Source of the DNA: Faecalibacterium langellae
Lineage (GTDB): Bacteria > Bacillota > Clostridia > Oscillospirales > Ruminococcaceae
Direction: 5' to 3'
NCBI RefSeq assembly: GCF_002549775.1
Contig: NZ_NMTR01000017.1
Coordinates: 30,934 to 94,933, forward strand
Length of the DNA: 64,000 nucleotides
Shown here: piece after piece, positions 32,703 to 41,900 of the stretch
How the letters are laid out: each line of letters begins with the position of its first letter
Numbering within the stretch: position 1 is the stretch's first letter
Notes under the pieces: model-generated
The model's database searches: none
What the model saw: only the letters and a program-made list of their open reading frames with translations
Told to the model about the DNA's origin: nothing
Made by a program: the position numbers and the translations under genes

Positions 32703-34166
32703 ATGCTGAAGTATCTCCAGAAACTGGGCAAAGCTCTGATGCTTCCCGTCGCTGTGCTGCCGATCTGCGGCATCCTGATGGGCATCGGCTACGCTCTGGC
32801 TCCCGCTGTTATGGGTGCCGAGGGCGCAACTTCCGGCGCAGCATACACCGTCGGCTTCCTGCTCATCAAGGCAGGCGGCGCTCTGATCGATAACATGGCA
32901 TGGCTGTTTGCCATCGGTGCCGCTGTCGGCCTTGCCGACAACGACGGTACCGCAGGTCTGGCCGGTCTGGTCAGCTTCCTGATGATGCAGCAGCTGCTGA
33001 ACCCCGGTGTGGTCAGCGCTGTGCGCCACATCGAAGAAGGCACCGCTACCTACATTGCATACCAGAAGGTCGCCGGCAACTCCTTTATCGGCATTCTGGC
33101 TGCCGTCATCGGCGCTGCCTGCTACAACAAGTTCAAGGATACCCAGCTGCCTGACTGGCTGGCATTCTTCTCCGGCAAGCGCTTCGTTGCGATCGCTACC
33201 GGTCTGATCTCCATCGTAGCATCTGTTGTTCTGCTGTTCGTCTGGCCCGTCATCTTCGACGCTCTGGTCGCAATTGGCAACGGCATCGCTGGCATGGACG
33301 GCATCGGCGCTGGCATCTACGCTTTCCTGAACCGTCTGCTGATCCCCACCGGTCTGCACCACGCTCTGAACAACGTGTTCTGGTTCGACACCATCGGTCT
33401 GGGCGACCTGACCCACTTCTGGGCAGGTGAGACCAGCGCTGATGTGGGCTGGAGCCTTGGCATGTACATGTCCGGCTTCTTCCCCTGCATGATGTTCGGT
33501 ATTGCCGGTGCTGCTCTGGCTATGGTCAAGACCGCTAAGAACAAGAAGGCTGCTATTGGTCTGGTCGTCTCCGCTGCCATCTGTGCATTCGTCTGCGGCG
33601 TTACCGAGCCCTTCGAGTTCGGCTTCATGTTCCTGTGCTTCCCGCTGTACGTTGTGTACTCCGCTCTGTACGGCATCTTCACCATCATCACCTACTACTC
33701 CGGTTTCCGTGCTGGCTTCTGCTTCTCCGCAGGCGCTACCGACCTGGTGTTCTCCGCTTCTCTGCCCGCAGCTGCCAAGACCTGGATGATCATTCCTCTG
33801 GGCATCGCAGCATTCCTGGTGTTCTACTTCGTGTTCTACTTCGCCATCACCAAGTTCGACCTGAAGACCCCCGGCCGTGAGGATGACGACGAGGAAGCTG
33901 AGAAGAAGGTCGTTCTGGCCAACAACAACTACACCGAAGTCGCTTCTGCTGTTCTGGCTGCAATTGGCGGCAAGGAGAACGTGAAGGACGTTGGTTACTG
34001 CGCAACCCGTCTGCGTTTTGAGGTGAAGGATAACACCAAGGTCGATGAGAAGGCTGTCAAGGCTGCCGGTGCTGCCGGTATCATCCGTCCCAGCAAGAAC
34101 GCTTGCCAGGTCATCATCGGCACCAAGGTGCAGTTCGTGTACGACGAGCTGAAGAAGATGCTGTGA
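32703..34166 (+). CDS. nagE: PTS N-acetylglucosamine transporter, EIICB
   Basis: 487 residues. The N-terminal EIIC domain (about ten membrane helices, residues 1-390) contains PTGLHHALNNVFWFD and CGVTEPFEFGFMF, the GlcNAc/glucose-class signature; the FWFD form and the adjacent nagA favour GlcNAc. The C-terminal EIIB domain (about 405-487) has the phosphorylated cysteine Cys433 in YCATRLR. No EIIA is fused, so a separate EIIA must supply phosphate. The start at 32703 is chosen over ATG 32694 because AAGGAGG then sits 10 bases away. It takes up GlcNAc as GlcNAc-6-phosphate for NagA. Confidence 0.9.
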   Translation: MLKYLQKLGKALMLPVAVLPICGILMGIGYALAPAVMGAEGATSGAAYTVGFLLIKAGGALIDNMAWLFAIGAAVGLADNDGTAGLAGLVSFLMMQQLLNPGVVSAVRHIEEGTATYIAYQKVAGNSFIGILAAVIGAACYNKFKDTQLPDWLAFFSGKRFVAIATGLISIVASVVLLFVWPVIFDALVAIGNGIAGMDGIGAGIYAFLNRLLIPTGLHHALNNVFWFDTIGLGDLTHFWAGETSADVGWSLGMYMSGFFPCMMFGIAGAALAMVKTAKNKKAAIGLVVSAAICAFVCGVTEPFEFGFMFLCFPLYVVYSALYGIFTIITYYSGFRAGFCFSAGATDLVFSASLPAAAKTWMIIPLGIAAFLVFYFVFYFAITKFDLKTPGREDDDEEAEKKVVLANNNYTEVASAVLAAIGGKENVKDVGYCATRLRFEVKDNTKVDEKAVKAAGAAGIIRPSKNACQVIIGTKVQFVYDELKKML

Positions 34167-34223
34167 TCCTGCACTTCTGAAAAGAATGAACTGCAAAAGT
34201 CTGGTTGATTTTGCAGTATGAAC

Positions 34224-34275
34224 CGGGCCGCCGGGGGCGGGGTGCACAGCGCCCCCTCCCGGCGGCCCGCTTTTT
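34224..34275 (+). terminator. Terminator after nagE
   Basis: GGGCCGCCGGG pairs with CCCGGCGGCCC around an inner GGGGC/GCCCC stem, followed by GCTTTTT. Confidence 0.85.
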
Positions 34276-34308
34276 ATGCACAGCGGTACAATGTTCACAC
34301 AAAAGGAC

Positions 34309-34337
34309 TTTTGTAAAAACACCCGGCGTGCTATACT
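34309..34337 (+). promoter_or_regulatory. nagA promoter
   Basis: TATACT at 34332-34337; the -35 is TTTTGT (34309, 17-bp spacing) or TTGTAA (34311, 15-bp spacing). So nagA is transcribed separately from nagE. Confidence 0.55.
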
Positions 34338-34369
34338 GGGTGAAAAGAAAAAAGAACGAGGTGTTTTGT

Positions 34370-35497
34370 ATGATCCTTCAGAATGCACTGGTCTATACCC
34401 CGCGCCACACCTTTGAGCGCGGCACCATCGTCATCCGCAATGGCCGCATCGTGCCCTTTGCCGCCCCGGAGGAGGGCGAGGAGGTGCTGGACGCCGAGGG
34501 TCTGTACGCCCTGCCGGGCCTTGTGGATATCCACTTCCACGGGGCGATGGGCAAGGATTTCTGCGACGGCACCGAGGAAGCCATCCAGACGCTGGCGGAT
34601 TTTGAAGCCAGCAAGGGCGTGCTTGCCATCTGCCCCGCCACCATGACCTACCCGGAGGAATTCCTGAACCATGTGATGGACGCCGCTGCCGCCCACAAAA
34701 ACGGCAAGGGCGCCGACCTTGTGGGCATCAACATGGAAGGCCCCTTCATCAGCCCCAAAAAGGTGGGCGCACAGAACCCGGAGTATGTGCAGGGCGCAGA
34801 CGCCGCCATGTTCCGCCGTTTGCAGAAGCGCGCGGGCGGCCTGATCAAGCTGGTGGATGTTGCCCCCGAGGAGCCGGGCAATCTGGACTTTATCAAGGAG
34901 TGCCATAACGAGGTGCGCATTTCCATCGCCCACACCTGCACCGACTACGACACCGCCGTCAAGGCCTTTGAGGCCGGTGCCACCCACATGACCCACCTGT
35001 ACAACGCCATGCCCGGCATCACCCACCGTGCGCCCGGCCCCATCATTGCTGCCATGGAGCACGATGCCGAGGTGGAACTCATCACCGATAACGTGCACAT
35101 CCACCCCGCCATGGTGCGGTTCACCTTCAACACCTTCGGCGATGACCGTGTGTGCCTGATCGCCGACAGCGCCATGTCCTGCGGTCTGCCGGACGGTCAG
35201 TACAGTCTGGGTGGACAGGCTATCACGGTCAAGGGACCCCGCGCCACCCTGACCGAGCACCCGGACACCATCGCGGGCAGCAACACCTGCCTGTACGACT
35301 GCATGAAGCGCGCCGTGCTGGAGATGAATGTGCCGCTGGAAAGCGCCGTGCGTGCCGCCAGCGAGAACCCCGCCAAGAGCATCGGTGTGGACGCCGACTA
35401 CGGCTCTCTGGCCGCCGGGCGCTACGGCAATGTCATCCTGGCGGACAAGGAACTGAACATTCAGGCCGTCTACCAGAAGGGCACGCGCATCGTCTGA
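34370..35497 (+). CDS. nagA: N-acetylglucosamine-6-phosphate deacetylase
   Basis: 375 residues from the ATG at 34370 (GAGGTG upstream); a longer frame opening at 34205 crosses the nagE terminator and is rejected. It removes acetate from GlcNAc-6-P to give glucosamine-6-P. The amidohydrolase metal motif DIHFHG has His55 and His57; NMEGPFIS carries the metal-binding Glu; IAHTCTDYDTA and THLYNAM supply further His; IADSAMSCGLP holds the catalytic Asp. nagB is not in the window. Together with nagE it forms a GlcNAc salvage pair, useful on host mucin or cell-wall sugars. Confidence 0.95.
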   Translation: MILQNALVYTPRHTFERGTIVIRNGRIVPFAAPEEGEEVLDAEGLYALPGLVDIHFHGAMGKDFCDGTEEAIQTLADFEASKGVLAICPATMTYPEEFLNHVMDAAAAHKNGKGADLVGINMEGPFISPKKVGAQNPEYVQGADAAMFRRLQKRAGGLIKLVDVAPEEPGNLDFIKECHNEVRISIAHTCTDYDTAVKAFEAGATHMTHLYNAMPGITHRAPGPIIAAMEHDAEVELITDNVHIHPAMVRFTFNTFGDDRVCLIADSAMSCGLPDGQYSLGGQAITVKGPRATLTEHPDTIAGSNTCLYDCMKRAVLEMNVPLESAVRAASENPAKSIGVDADYGSLAAGRYGNVILADKELNIQAVYQKGTRIV

Positions 35498-35518
35498 TCG
35501 CCGGCAGCGCAGCGGGAG

Positions 35519-35546
35519 CAGCCCGGGCTTTTTCCGGGCTGTTTTG
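35519..35546 (+). terminator. Terminator after nagA
   Basis: AGCCCGG pairs with CCGGGCT around GCTTTTT and is followed by GTTTT. Confidence 0.7.
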
Positions 35547-35582
35547 GCGGGCAGACGCCTTCGCGCAAAAACGACATCTTTC

Positions 35583-35611
35583 TTGACCCGCACCTGGCAT
35601 TGCGCTATAAT
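35583..35611 (+). promoter_or_regulatory. Strong sigma-A promoter about 400 bp ahead of the secretion locus
   Basis: TTGACC (35583-35588), 17-bp spacer, TATAAT (35606-35611). No open frame of note begins within the next 390 bases, so it drives either a noncoding RNA or a very long leader. Confidence 0.75.
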
Positions 35612-35617
35612 AAAGCT

Positions 35618-35765
35618 GGTTCCCGGTAGCAGCCGCAAGGTGCGCTGCCGGGGATGGGAGGAACGCATCGGCGCTCGTTGTGCATGGTTTTGCGGCCATG
35701 GAGCGCCGGTGGCGGCTGTCCGCTTGGATGGCTGAGCTTATTTTATAATAGGGGTATTATAAAAT
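35618..35765 (+). ncRNA. Candidate structured RNA downstream of the strong promoter
   Basis: Predicted stems by eye: CCCGGTAGC/GCTGCCGGG (about 35631-35656), and a two-tier hairpin CATCGGCGCTC/GAGCGCCGGTG enclosing CATGG/CCATG (about 35667-35711). The palindrome ATTTTATAAT/ATTATAAAAT follows at 35740-35765. It does not match 6S, SRP, RNase P or tmRNA features I know. It may be a stand-alone RNA or the 5' leader of the secretion locus. Confidence 0.4.
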
Positions 35766-35794
35766 GCGGCAGATTTCGAAAAAAAGTTTTTATG

Positions 35795-35899
35795 GCAGTG
35801 TCAGAAACGGTCTGACCGGTGTTGCACGTTTTGCAGCGGTTCCCCATGGGGAGCGCCGCGGCAGGGCGTGTTCCGGTGCGTTCTGACACTGCTTTTTTC
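35795..35899 (+). terminator. Long hairpin with T tail before the secretion locus
   Basis: GCAGTGTCAGAA (35795-35806) pairs perfectly with TTCTGACACTGC (35881-35892). The 74-base interior folds further (CACG/CGTG, GCGG..CCCC/GGGG..CCGC). CTTTTTTCTT follows. It can act as terminator or attenuator for transcripts from 35583, or be a small inverted-repeat element. Confidence 0.55.
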
Positions 35900-36009
35900 T
35901 TCCCGCAACGCCCCCCGTTTTTTCAGTCCGGATCGCATCGCCGGAACGGCGAACGCGTTCAATAAACGAGCAGAGCACCCGGCCCTGCGAGAATATGGAG
36001 GAATAGATT

Positions 36010-38244
36010 ATGAATTGTCCAAAGTGTGGAGCGCAGCTCCCGGATGGAGCAAAATTCTGCGGCAGCTGCGGCGCACGCCTGACAGAGCCCACCCAGACCA
36101 TCGTGGCGCGCAAGCCCACTGCCCCGGTCGTGCAGGCCCCGGAGGAGGTCGCGGTGCAGCCCGATCAGGGTGCCGCTGCGGCCAAAAAGTCCAAGCTGCC
36201 GCTGCTGATCGTGGCCATCGTGGCCGTAGTGCTGGCTGTGCTGGCAGTGGTGTTCTTCGTGCTGCCCAACCTGGGCGGCTCCAGCAAGAACGCCTATGTC
36301 GCACTGCAGGACGGCAAGTATGAGCTGCTGCCCAGCCTGAGCAAGACCGACACGGTGGAGATCGCTTCGGCCAAGACCGACGAGAGCGATTACGAGAGCC
36401 TGAGCACCGCATTCAGCCCGGACGGCAAGTATTTCTACTATATCTCCAAGCTGGACGGCAGCTACGGCACCCTGAACCGTGCCGAGTATGGCAAGCTGAA
36501 GGACGGCTCGGACAAGAACGACAAGTACATCACCACCATTGCAACGAACGTGAACCTGGACTTCTCGGTGCTGAACAATGGTGTCGTGTACAAGAACTCC
36601 GACGATAAGCTGTACTATTACGACGGCAACCAGCCCACCACCCTGGGCAAGGATGTCTACTCCTTCCGTGTGGACACCGAGAAGAACCGCGTGATGTACT
36701 ATACCGCCGACGACAACGGCGACTTTACCCTCTACTTCGTGGACCTGAAGAAGCCGGATGAGTCCACCAAGCTGGTGAGCAGCGTGTACTCGCTGGTGTC
36801 CACCCAGAACCTGGACCACATCCTGTACTACAAGAAAAACGACGATGATGAGAGCATTCTCTACAGCGTGGATACCGCAGGCAACACCGAAAAGCTGGTG
36901 GATGACTACGAGACCGTGACCTACGGCGACGACGCACTGTATTATCTGGGCGCTTCGGGCGAGACCTATTCGCTGGCTTCGGTGCTGTCCGATGCCGACA
37001 ACTACACCAAGGAGCCCAGCGAGGACGATTACTCTGTCCCCTACTACTGGCACTATTACTTCGGCCAGTACGACAACGAGAGCGACTATGACCAGATCGT
37101 TGCTTCCTGCTCGACCTCGGTGCGCTTCTTTGGCGAGTACGCTTCCATCGACGACATGCAGTATTCTTCCGATTCTGCTGTGGCGCTGGCCTGCAAGTCC
37201 TTCGTGGACAAGTATTCCTCTCAGGAGGACGGCGACGGCTACTTCCCGCTGACCGACGCCGTCAAGGCAGACCTCGTCACCATTGCGCAGGCTTACGGCG
37301 AGTACGGCGACACCGCATGGCATGAGCTGTGCGTGGGCTGCGAACAGGCTGGCAGTACCACCGATTACGATGCCTACTATGCTGCCCAGAGCCGCTATGA
37401 GCTGGTCCAGTCCATGAAGGAGGAAACCCCGGTTTATAACCTCTACAGCTTCAACTACAAGGACGGCACCACGACCGTGATCGCAGAGAACCTGCTGGCG
37501 GCCGTGAACTACCAGAACACGATCTTCTACTACGGCGCAGACGCCCTCACCGGCACCGTGACCGTGGACGATGTGGTGAACAGCGACGGCAGCGACTATC
37601 TGGAAGATATCATGGAACCGGCCAATGTGCATGTGTATAACATGGATACGGGCAAGACCGTGAACATGTCCAAGACCTTCCTTGAGGCCATTGCCGAACT
37701 GGACGATGCCGCCATGGTGGGCGATTACGTCCTGGTTGAGGACAGCGACGAGGGTACCCTGTACGCTGCCAAGGTCAGCGGCAATGTCATCGGCAGCCTG
37801 GAGATCGTGTCGGATGACGCTTCCATCTGCAGCGTGGAAGACGGTGTGCTGTACTACGTTGCGAACAAGTACGACAGCAACGGCACCTCTTATGCGGACC
37901 TGTACACCTACGCGAACGGCAAGTCCACCCGCGCGGCGCAGGACATCGCAGCCGATTACGCAACGGTGTACGAGGACGGCCAGCTGCTGGTGCACACCGG
38001 TTATAACAGCTACGACGACAAGGAGATCGCACTGATCGCCAAGGACGGCACCCGCACCGTGATCGCGGACGGCGTGAGCTGGGTCCGCCGCGTGGATAAG
38101 AACACCACGCTGTACATTTCGGACAACGATCTGTACAGCTACGACGGCAAGGAGAAGACCCGCCTGCTCACCGATGTGGACCAGATGTGGTGCAGAGATA
38201 CGCTGGCCGGGACCACCATTGATCTGGGCTGGTACGGCTATTAA
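36010..38244 (+). CDS. Zinc-ribbon, single-pass membrane protein with large outside domain
   Basis: 744 residues. Cys3, Cys6, Cys17 and Cys20 (CPKCG ... CGSCGARL) form a zinc ribbon in the cytosol. A linker leads to one transmembrane helix (about 62-85, LPLLIVAIVAVVLAVLAVVFF). The remainder faces outside and is rich in Asp, Tyr and Thr. It contains repeated short beta motifs such as DGKYFYYIS, NGVVYKNSDDKLYYYDG and DDALYYLG, suggesting a beta-propeller-like fold in which residues like YxxDG recur. It opens the type VII-like locus. The zinc ribbon plus membrane helix plan recurs at 52024-54519. AGGAATAG before ATG is the ribosome site. Function unknown; a sensor or wall-facing scaffold is possible. 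Confidence 0.75.
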   Translation: MNCPKCGAQLPDGAKFCGSCGARLTEPTQTIVARKPTAPVVQAPEEVAVQPDQGAAAAKKSKLPLLIVAIVAVVLAVLAVVFFVLPNLGGSSKNAYVALQDGKYELLPSLSKTDTVEIASAKTDESDYESLSTAFSPDGKYFYYISKLDGSYGTLNRAEYGKLKDGSDKNDKYITTIATNVNLDFSVLNNGVVYKNSDDKLYYYDGNQPTTLGKDVYSFRVDTEKNRVMYYTADDNGDFTLYFVDLKKPDESTKLVSSVYSLVSTQNLDHILYYKKNDDDESILYSVDTAGNTEKLVDDYETVTYGDDALYYLGASGETYSLASVLSDADNYTKEPSEDDYSVPYYWHYYFGQYDNESDYDQIVASCSTSVRFFGEYASIDDMQYSSDSAVALACKSFVDKYSSQEDGDGYFPLTDAVKADLVTIAQAYGEYGDTAWHELCVGCEQAGSTTDYDAYYAAQSRYELVQSMKEETPVYNLYSFNYKDGTTTVIAENLLAAVNYQNTIFYYGADALTGTVTVDDVVNSDGSDYLEDIMEPANVHVYNMDTGKTVNMSKTFLEAIAELDDAAMVGDYVLVEDSDEGTLYAAKVSGNVIGSLEIVSDDASICSVEDGVLYYVANKYDSNGTSYADLYTYANGKSTRAAQDIAADYATVYEDGQLLVHTGYNSYDDKEIALIAKDGTRTVIADGVSWVRRVDKNTTLYISDNDLYSYDGKEKTRLLTDVDQMWCRDTLAGTTIDLGWYGY

Positions 38245-38269
38245 GATTCAGCGAAAAGGAGACGCAACC

Positions 38270-38953
38270 ATGGCATTTTTCGATGAAATGAAGAACCGGG
38301 TCACCCAGGCGAGCCAGAGCGCGGCCAAGAGTGCCAAAGAGTTTTCGGAGATCACCCGGCTGAACGGCGAGATCTCGGATGCAGAAAGCCGCATCAACCA
38401 GCTCTACAATCAGATCGGCTATGAGGTGTACTGCGCCTACAGCGCACACCCCCTGCCCGAGGCAGCCGATCTCATCGAGCAGGTGAATGCCCTGCACGAT
38501 AAGATCGAGAACTGCCGGATGCAGATCCAGACCATCAACGCAGCCAGCCGCTGCCCCAACTGCGGCGCAAAGATCCGCCCGGGCATGGCCTTCTGTTCCG
38601 GCTGCGGTGCACGGCTGGTCCAGGCAGAGCCTGCCCAGCCCGCCGCACAGGCTTTCTGCCAGAACTGCGGCGCGCCGCTGGCCCCGGGTGCAGCCTTCTG
38701 CACCAGCTGCGGCACACGGGTGGAGCAGCCCGCGGCTCCCACCCCGGCTCCCGCTCCCGCCCCGGCAGCCCCGGCACAGTCGGCGGCATTTACCCCGGCA
38801 CCCTCGTTCCAGCAGCCCACCCAGCCCGTGCAGCAGCCGGTCCAGCAGCCTGCCCAGCCGGCAGCCCCGCAGACCTCGGTCTGCCCCAGCTGCGGTGAGC
38901 CCATCCCGGCGGATGCGACCTTCTGCATCAACTGCGGCGCAAAGCTGGACTGA
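38270..38953 (+). CDS. Coiled-coil protein with three zinc ribbons
   Basis: 227 residues, cytosolic. Residues 1-85 are helical (KNRVTQASQSAAKSAKEFSEI ... heptads up to QTINAAS), seen in part as VTQASQSAAKSAKEF. Then CPNCGAKI..CSGCGARL and CQNCGAPL..CTSCGTRV, a Pro/Ala/Gln linker, and a final CPSCGEPI..CINCGAKL. Each ribbon has the CxxC-x(n)-CxxC spacing of the zinc-ribbon_2 type. AAAAGGAG lies 9 bases before the ATG. It stands between the membrane protein and the ATPase gene, suggesting an adaptor in the secretion complex; this is inference. Confidence 0.75.
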   Translation: MAFFDEMKNRVTQASQSAAKSAKEFSEITRLNGEISDAESRINQLYNQIGYEVYCAYSAHPLPEAADLIEQVNALHDKIENCRMQIQTINAASRCPNCGAKIRPGMAFCSGCGARLVQAEPAQPAAQAFCQNCGAPLAPGAAFCTSCGTRVEQPAAPTPAPAPAPAAPAQSAAFTPAPSFQQPTQPVQQPVQQPAQPAAPQTSVCPSCGEPIPADATFCINCGAKLD

Positions 38954-38998
38954 GCCAACGACTTATAAAGAGCATACCCCACATCACGGGAGGATGGA

Positions 38999-41900
38999 AT
39001 GGATAGACCGAAACCTCTGACCGCAAACGTCGGGCAGGACGCCGCATACCTCGGCATGCGCGTGAACCTCATCGGCGAGAACGGCCACATCGACGCGCTG
39101 CTGCTGCCCCGGGTGGCAGAAGGCAAATATCGTTTTTCCCAGGCGGGCAGCGGCTTCCTTTCCATCGAAGCGCTGGGCGGCCAGTGGTATCTGTGCTGCG
39201 ACGCGGCCACCTGCTTTGTGGGCGCGCAGTCGGTGGACTGCCGCCAGACGCCGCTGGCACTGCGGCAGATGTACTTCCTGCGCAATGCGGGCCGCCAGTA
39301 TATCCTGTATGCCGAGACCATCACCAAGGCGTCCAGCGTGTTCCGCAACTACCGCGCACGCTACAATGTGCCCATCCGCTTTGGCCGTGACAACACCAAC
39401 GATATCGTCAGCTCCAACGGCTTCGTCAGCCACCACCATGCCATCTTCCGTCTCACCGAGCGCGGCTGGGAGGTGCAGGACCTGGAGAGCGCCAACGGCG
39501 TTTATGTCAACCACTGCCGCGTGAGGGGCACTGCCGCGCTGAAGCTGGGCGATGTGGTCTACCTGATGGGCCCCCGCGTCATCGTCGGCACGGACTTTCT
39601 GTCCATCTGCTCCGGTGACACCAAAATGTACGTCAGCCCGTCGGTGCTGCCGGTGCTGGACCCGCCCCGCGGCGACGTGGGCGTTGCCACCGGTGCCCGC
39701 CGCGGCGGGCTGTACAACCGCGGCCCCCGCAGCCGTTATTCCATGGAGTGGCCGGCCATCGCAGTGGATGCGCCGCCCATGCCCATGAACTCGGACAAGA
39801 TGCCGCTGGTGCTGCGCATGGGTTCGTCGGCCGTCATGGGCGGCCGCTCCATCATGATGGGCAGCTACAGCATGGCCCTCACCTCGCTGGTCTTCCCCTT
39901 CCTGACCCAGCGCTACACCGAAAAGGAGCGCAAGGAATATGAGGCCCGCCGTCTGGAAAAATACGGCGAATATCTGGAAGCCAAAAAGCAGGAGATCGAA
40001 AAGGAGTGCAAGCACGAATACGACGTGCTGAACGCCAACTACCCGAACATGTCCAGCGTGCTGGGCTACTTCGAGAGCATGGTCTCCCGCCTGTGGGAGC
40101 GCCGCAACACCGACGACGACTTCCTCACTTTGCGCATCGGCTCCGGCACGGTGCCCATGCGCGCCGCGCTGGAGTACCCGCAGGAGCGCTTTGAGATGGA
40201 GCAGGACACGCTGGAAGCGCAGATGTATGCGCTGGTGCAGCAGACCTACGTCATCCCCAAGGCCCCGGTGATGACCTCCCTGCTGGAGGACTACGTCTGC
40301 GGCGTGGTGGGCGACCGGCCCTATGTGCTGGCCTTTGTGCGCAGCCTGGCGGCCCAGCTCATGATGACCCACAGCTACGACGAGGTGAAGTGCATCTTCC
40401 TGCTGGAAAAGGAAGAACTGCCCGCCCTGAACGAGGTGCGCTACCTGCCCCATGTGTGGAACAACGAGCGCACCATCCGCTTCCTGGCCACCAGCCAGCC
40501 CGGCGCCAGCGCCATCGGCGAATACCTGCGCCGGGAGATGGAGGGGGCCTTCGGCGCAAAAGCGGATGTGGCGAAATACCGCCGCACCCACCCGCACTAT
40601 GTGGTGTTTGCGCTGAGCAAATCCCTTTACGATAACCTGGAAGTGCTGAAAGATGTGCTGGCCGAAGACCACAACGTAGGCCTTTCGGTGGTGGCTGCCT
40701 TTGAGCAGCAGCCCAAGGAGTCCACCCGCATCTTCCGCATGAGCTCCACCGGCACCCATCATGCCTACGACCTGCTGCACCCGGACCAGCCGCCCCAGGA
40801 GTTCGCGCTGGACCGCTACGGCGAGGACCGCTACCTTGCCAGCATGAAAAAGCTGGCCAACACCAGCCTGATGACCATCGCAGGCAGCTACAGCCTGCCC
40901 AAGACCTTCACCTTCCTGGAGATGTTCGGCGTGGGCAAGGTGGAACACCTGAACCTGCTCAAGCGCTGGGCCGACAGCGACCCCACCCGCAGCCTGGCTG
41001 CGCCGGTGGGCGTGGGCACCGACGGCGAACTGTTCATGCTGGACCTGCACGAAAAGCGCCAGGGCCCCCACGGCCTGGTGGCCGGCATGACCGGCTCCGG
41101 CAAGTCGGAGTTCATCATCACCTACATCCTGTCCATGGCGGTCAACTTCAGCCCCGACGAGGTGGCCTTCCTGCTCATCGACTACAAGGGCGGCGGCCTG
41201 GCCGGTGCCTTTGAGGATAAGGCCCGCGGCATCCATCTGCCGCATCTGGTGGGTACCATCACCAACCTGGACGGTGCCGCCATCTCCCGCTCGATGATCT
41301 CCATCGAGAGCGAGCTGAAACGCCGCCAGCGCATCTTCAACGAGGCGAAAAGCCGCTGCAACGAAGGCACGCTGGACATCTACGATTATCAGCGCCTGTA
41401 CCGCGCCCACCGGGTGGAGGAACCCCTGCCGCACCTGTTCATCATCTCGGACGAGTTTGCCGAGCTGAAAAGCCAGCAGCCGGAGTTCATGGACAAGCTG
41501 ATCAGTACCGCCCGCATCGGCCGAAGCCTGGGCGTCCACCTGATCCTGGCCACCCAGAAGCCCTCCGGCGTGGTCAACGACCAGATCTGGAGCAACACCA
41601 AGTTCCGCGTCTGCCTGCGCGTGCAGGACACCGGCGACAGCCAGGACATGCTCAAGCGCCCGGACGCCGCCAGCCTGAAGGACACCGGCCGGTTCTACCT
41701 GCAGGTGGGCTACAACGAATACTTCGCCATGGGCCAGTCCGCATGGTGCGGCGCCGAATACATCCCGCAGGACGAAGTGGTCCAGCAGAAGGACGAATCG
41801 GTGCAGGTCATCGACGACACGGCCCAGACTCTGCTGGTGGCAAAGCCTATCAAGAAAAAGAAAAAGGCCGAGTCCAAGCAGATCGTGGCGGTGGTGCAGT

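Noticed and set aside
34205..34369. Longer N-terminus for nagA
   Set aside because: It crosses the nagE terminator and the nagA promoter; the ATG at 34370 with GAGGTG gives the normal length.
35618..35765. Candidate as 6S, SRP or RNase P RNA
   Set aside because: None of the hallmark sequences (SRP GGAAG tetraloop region, RNase P cores, 6S open bubble) could be recognised, so it was left as an unnamed candidate.
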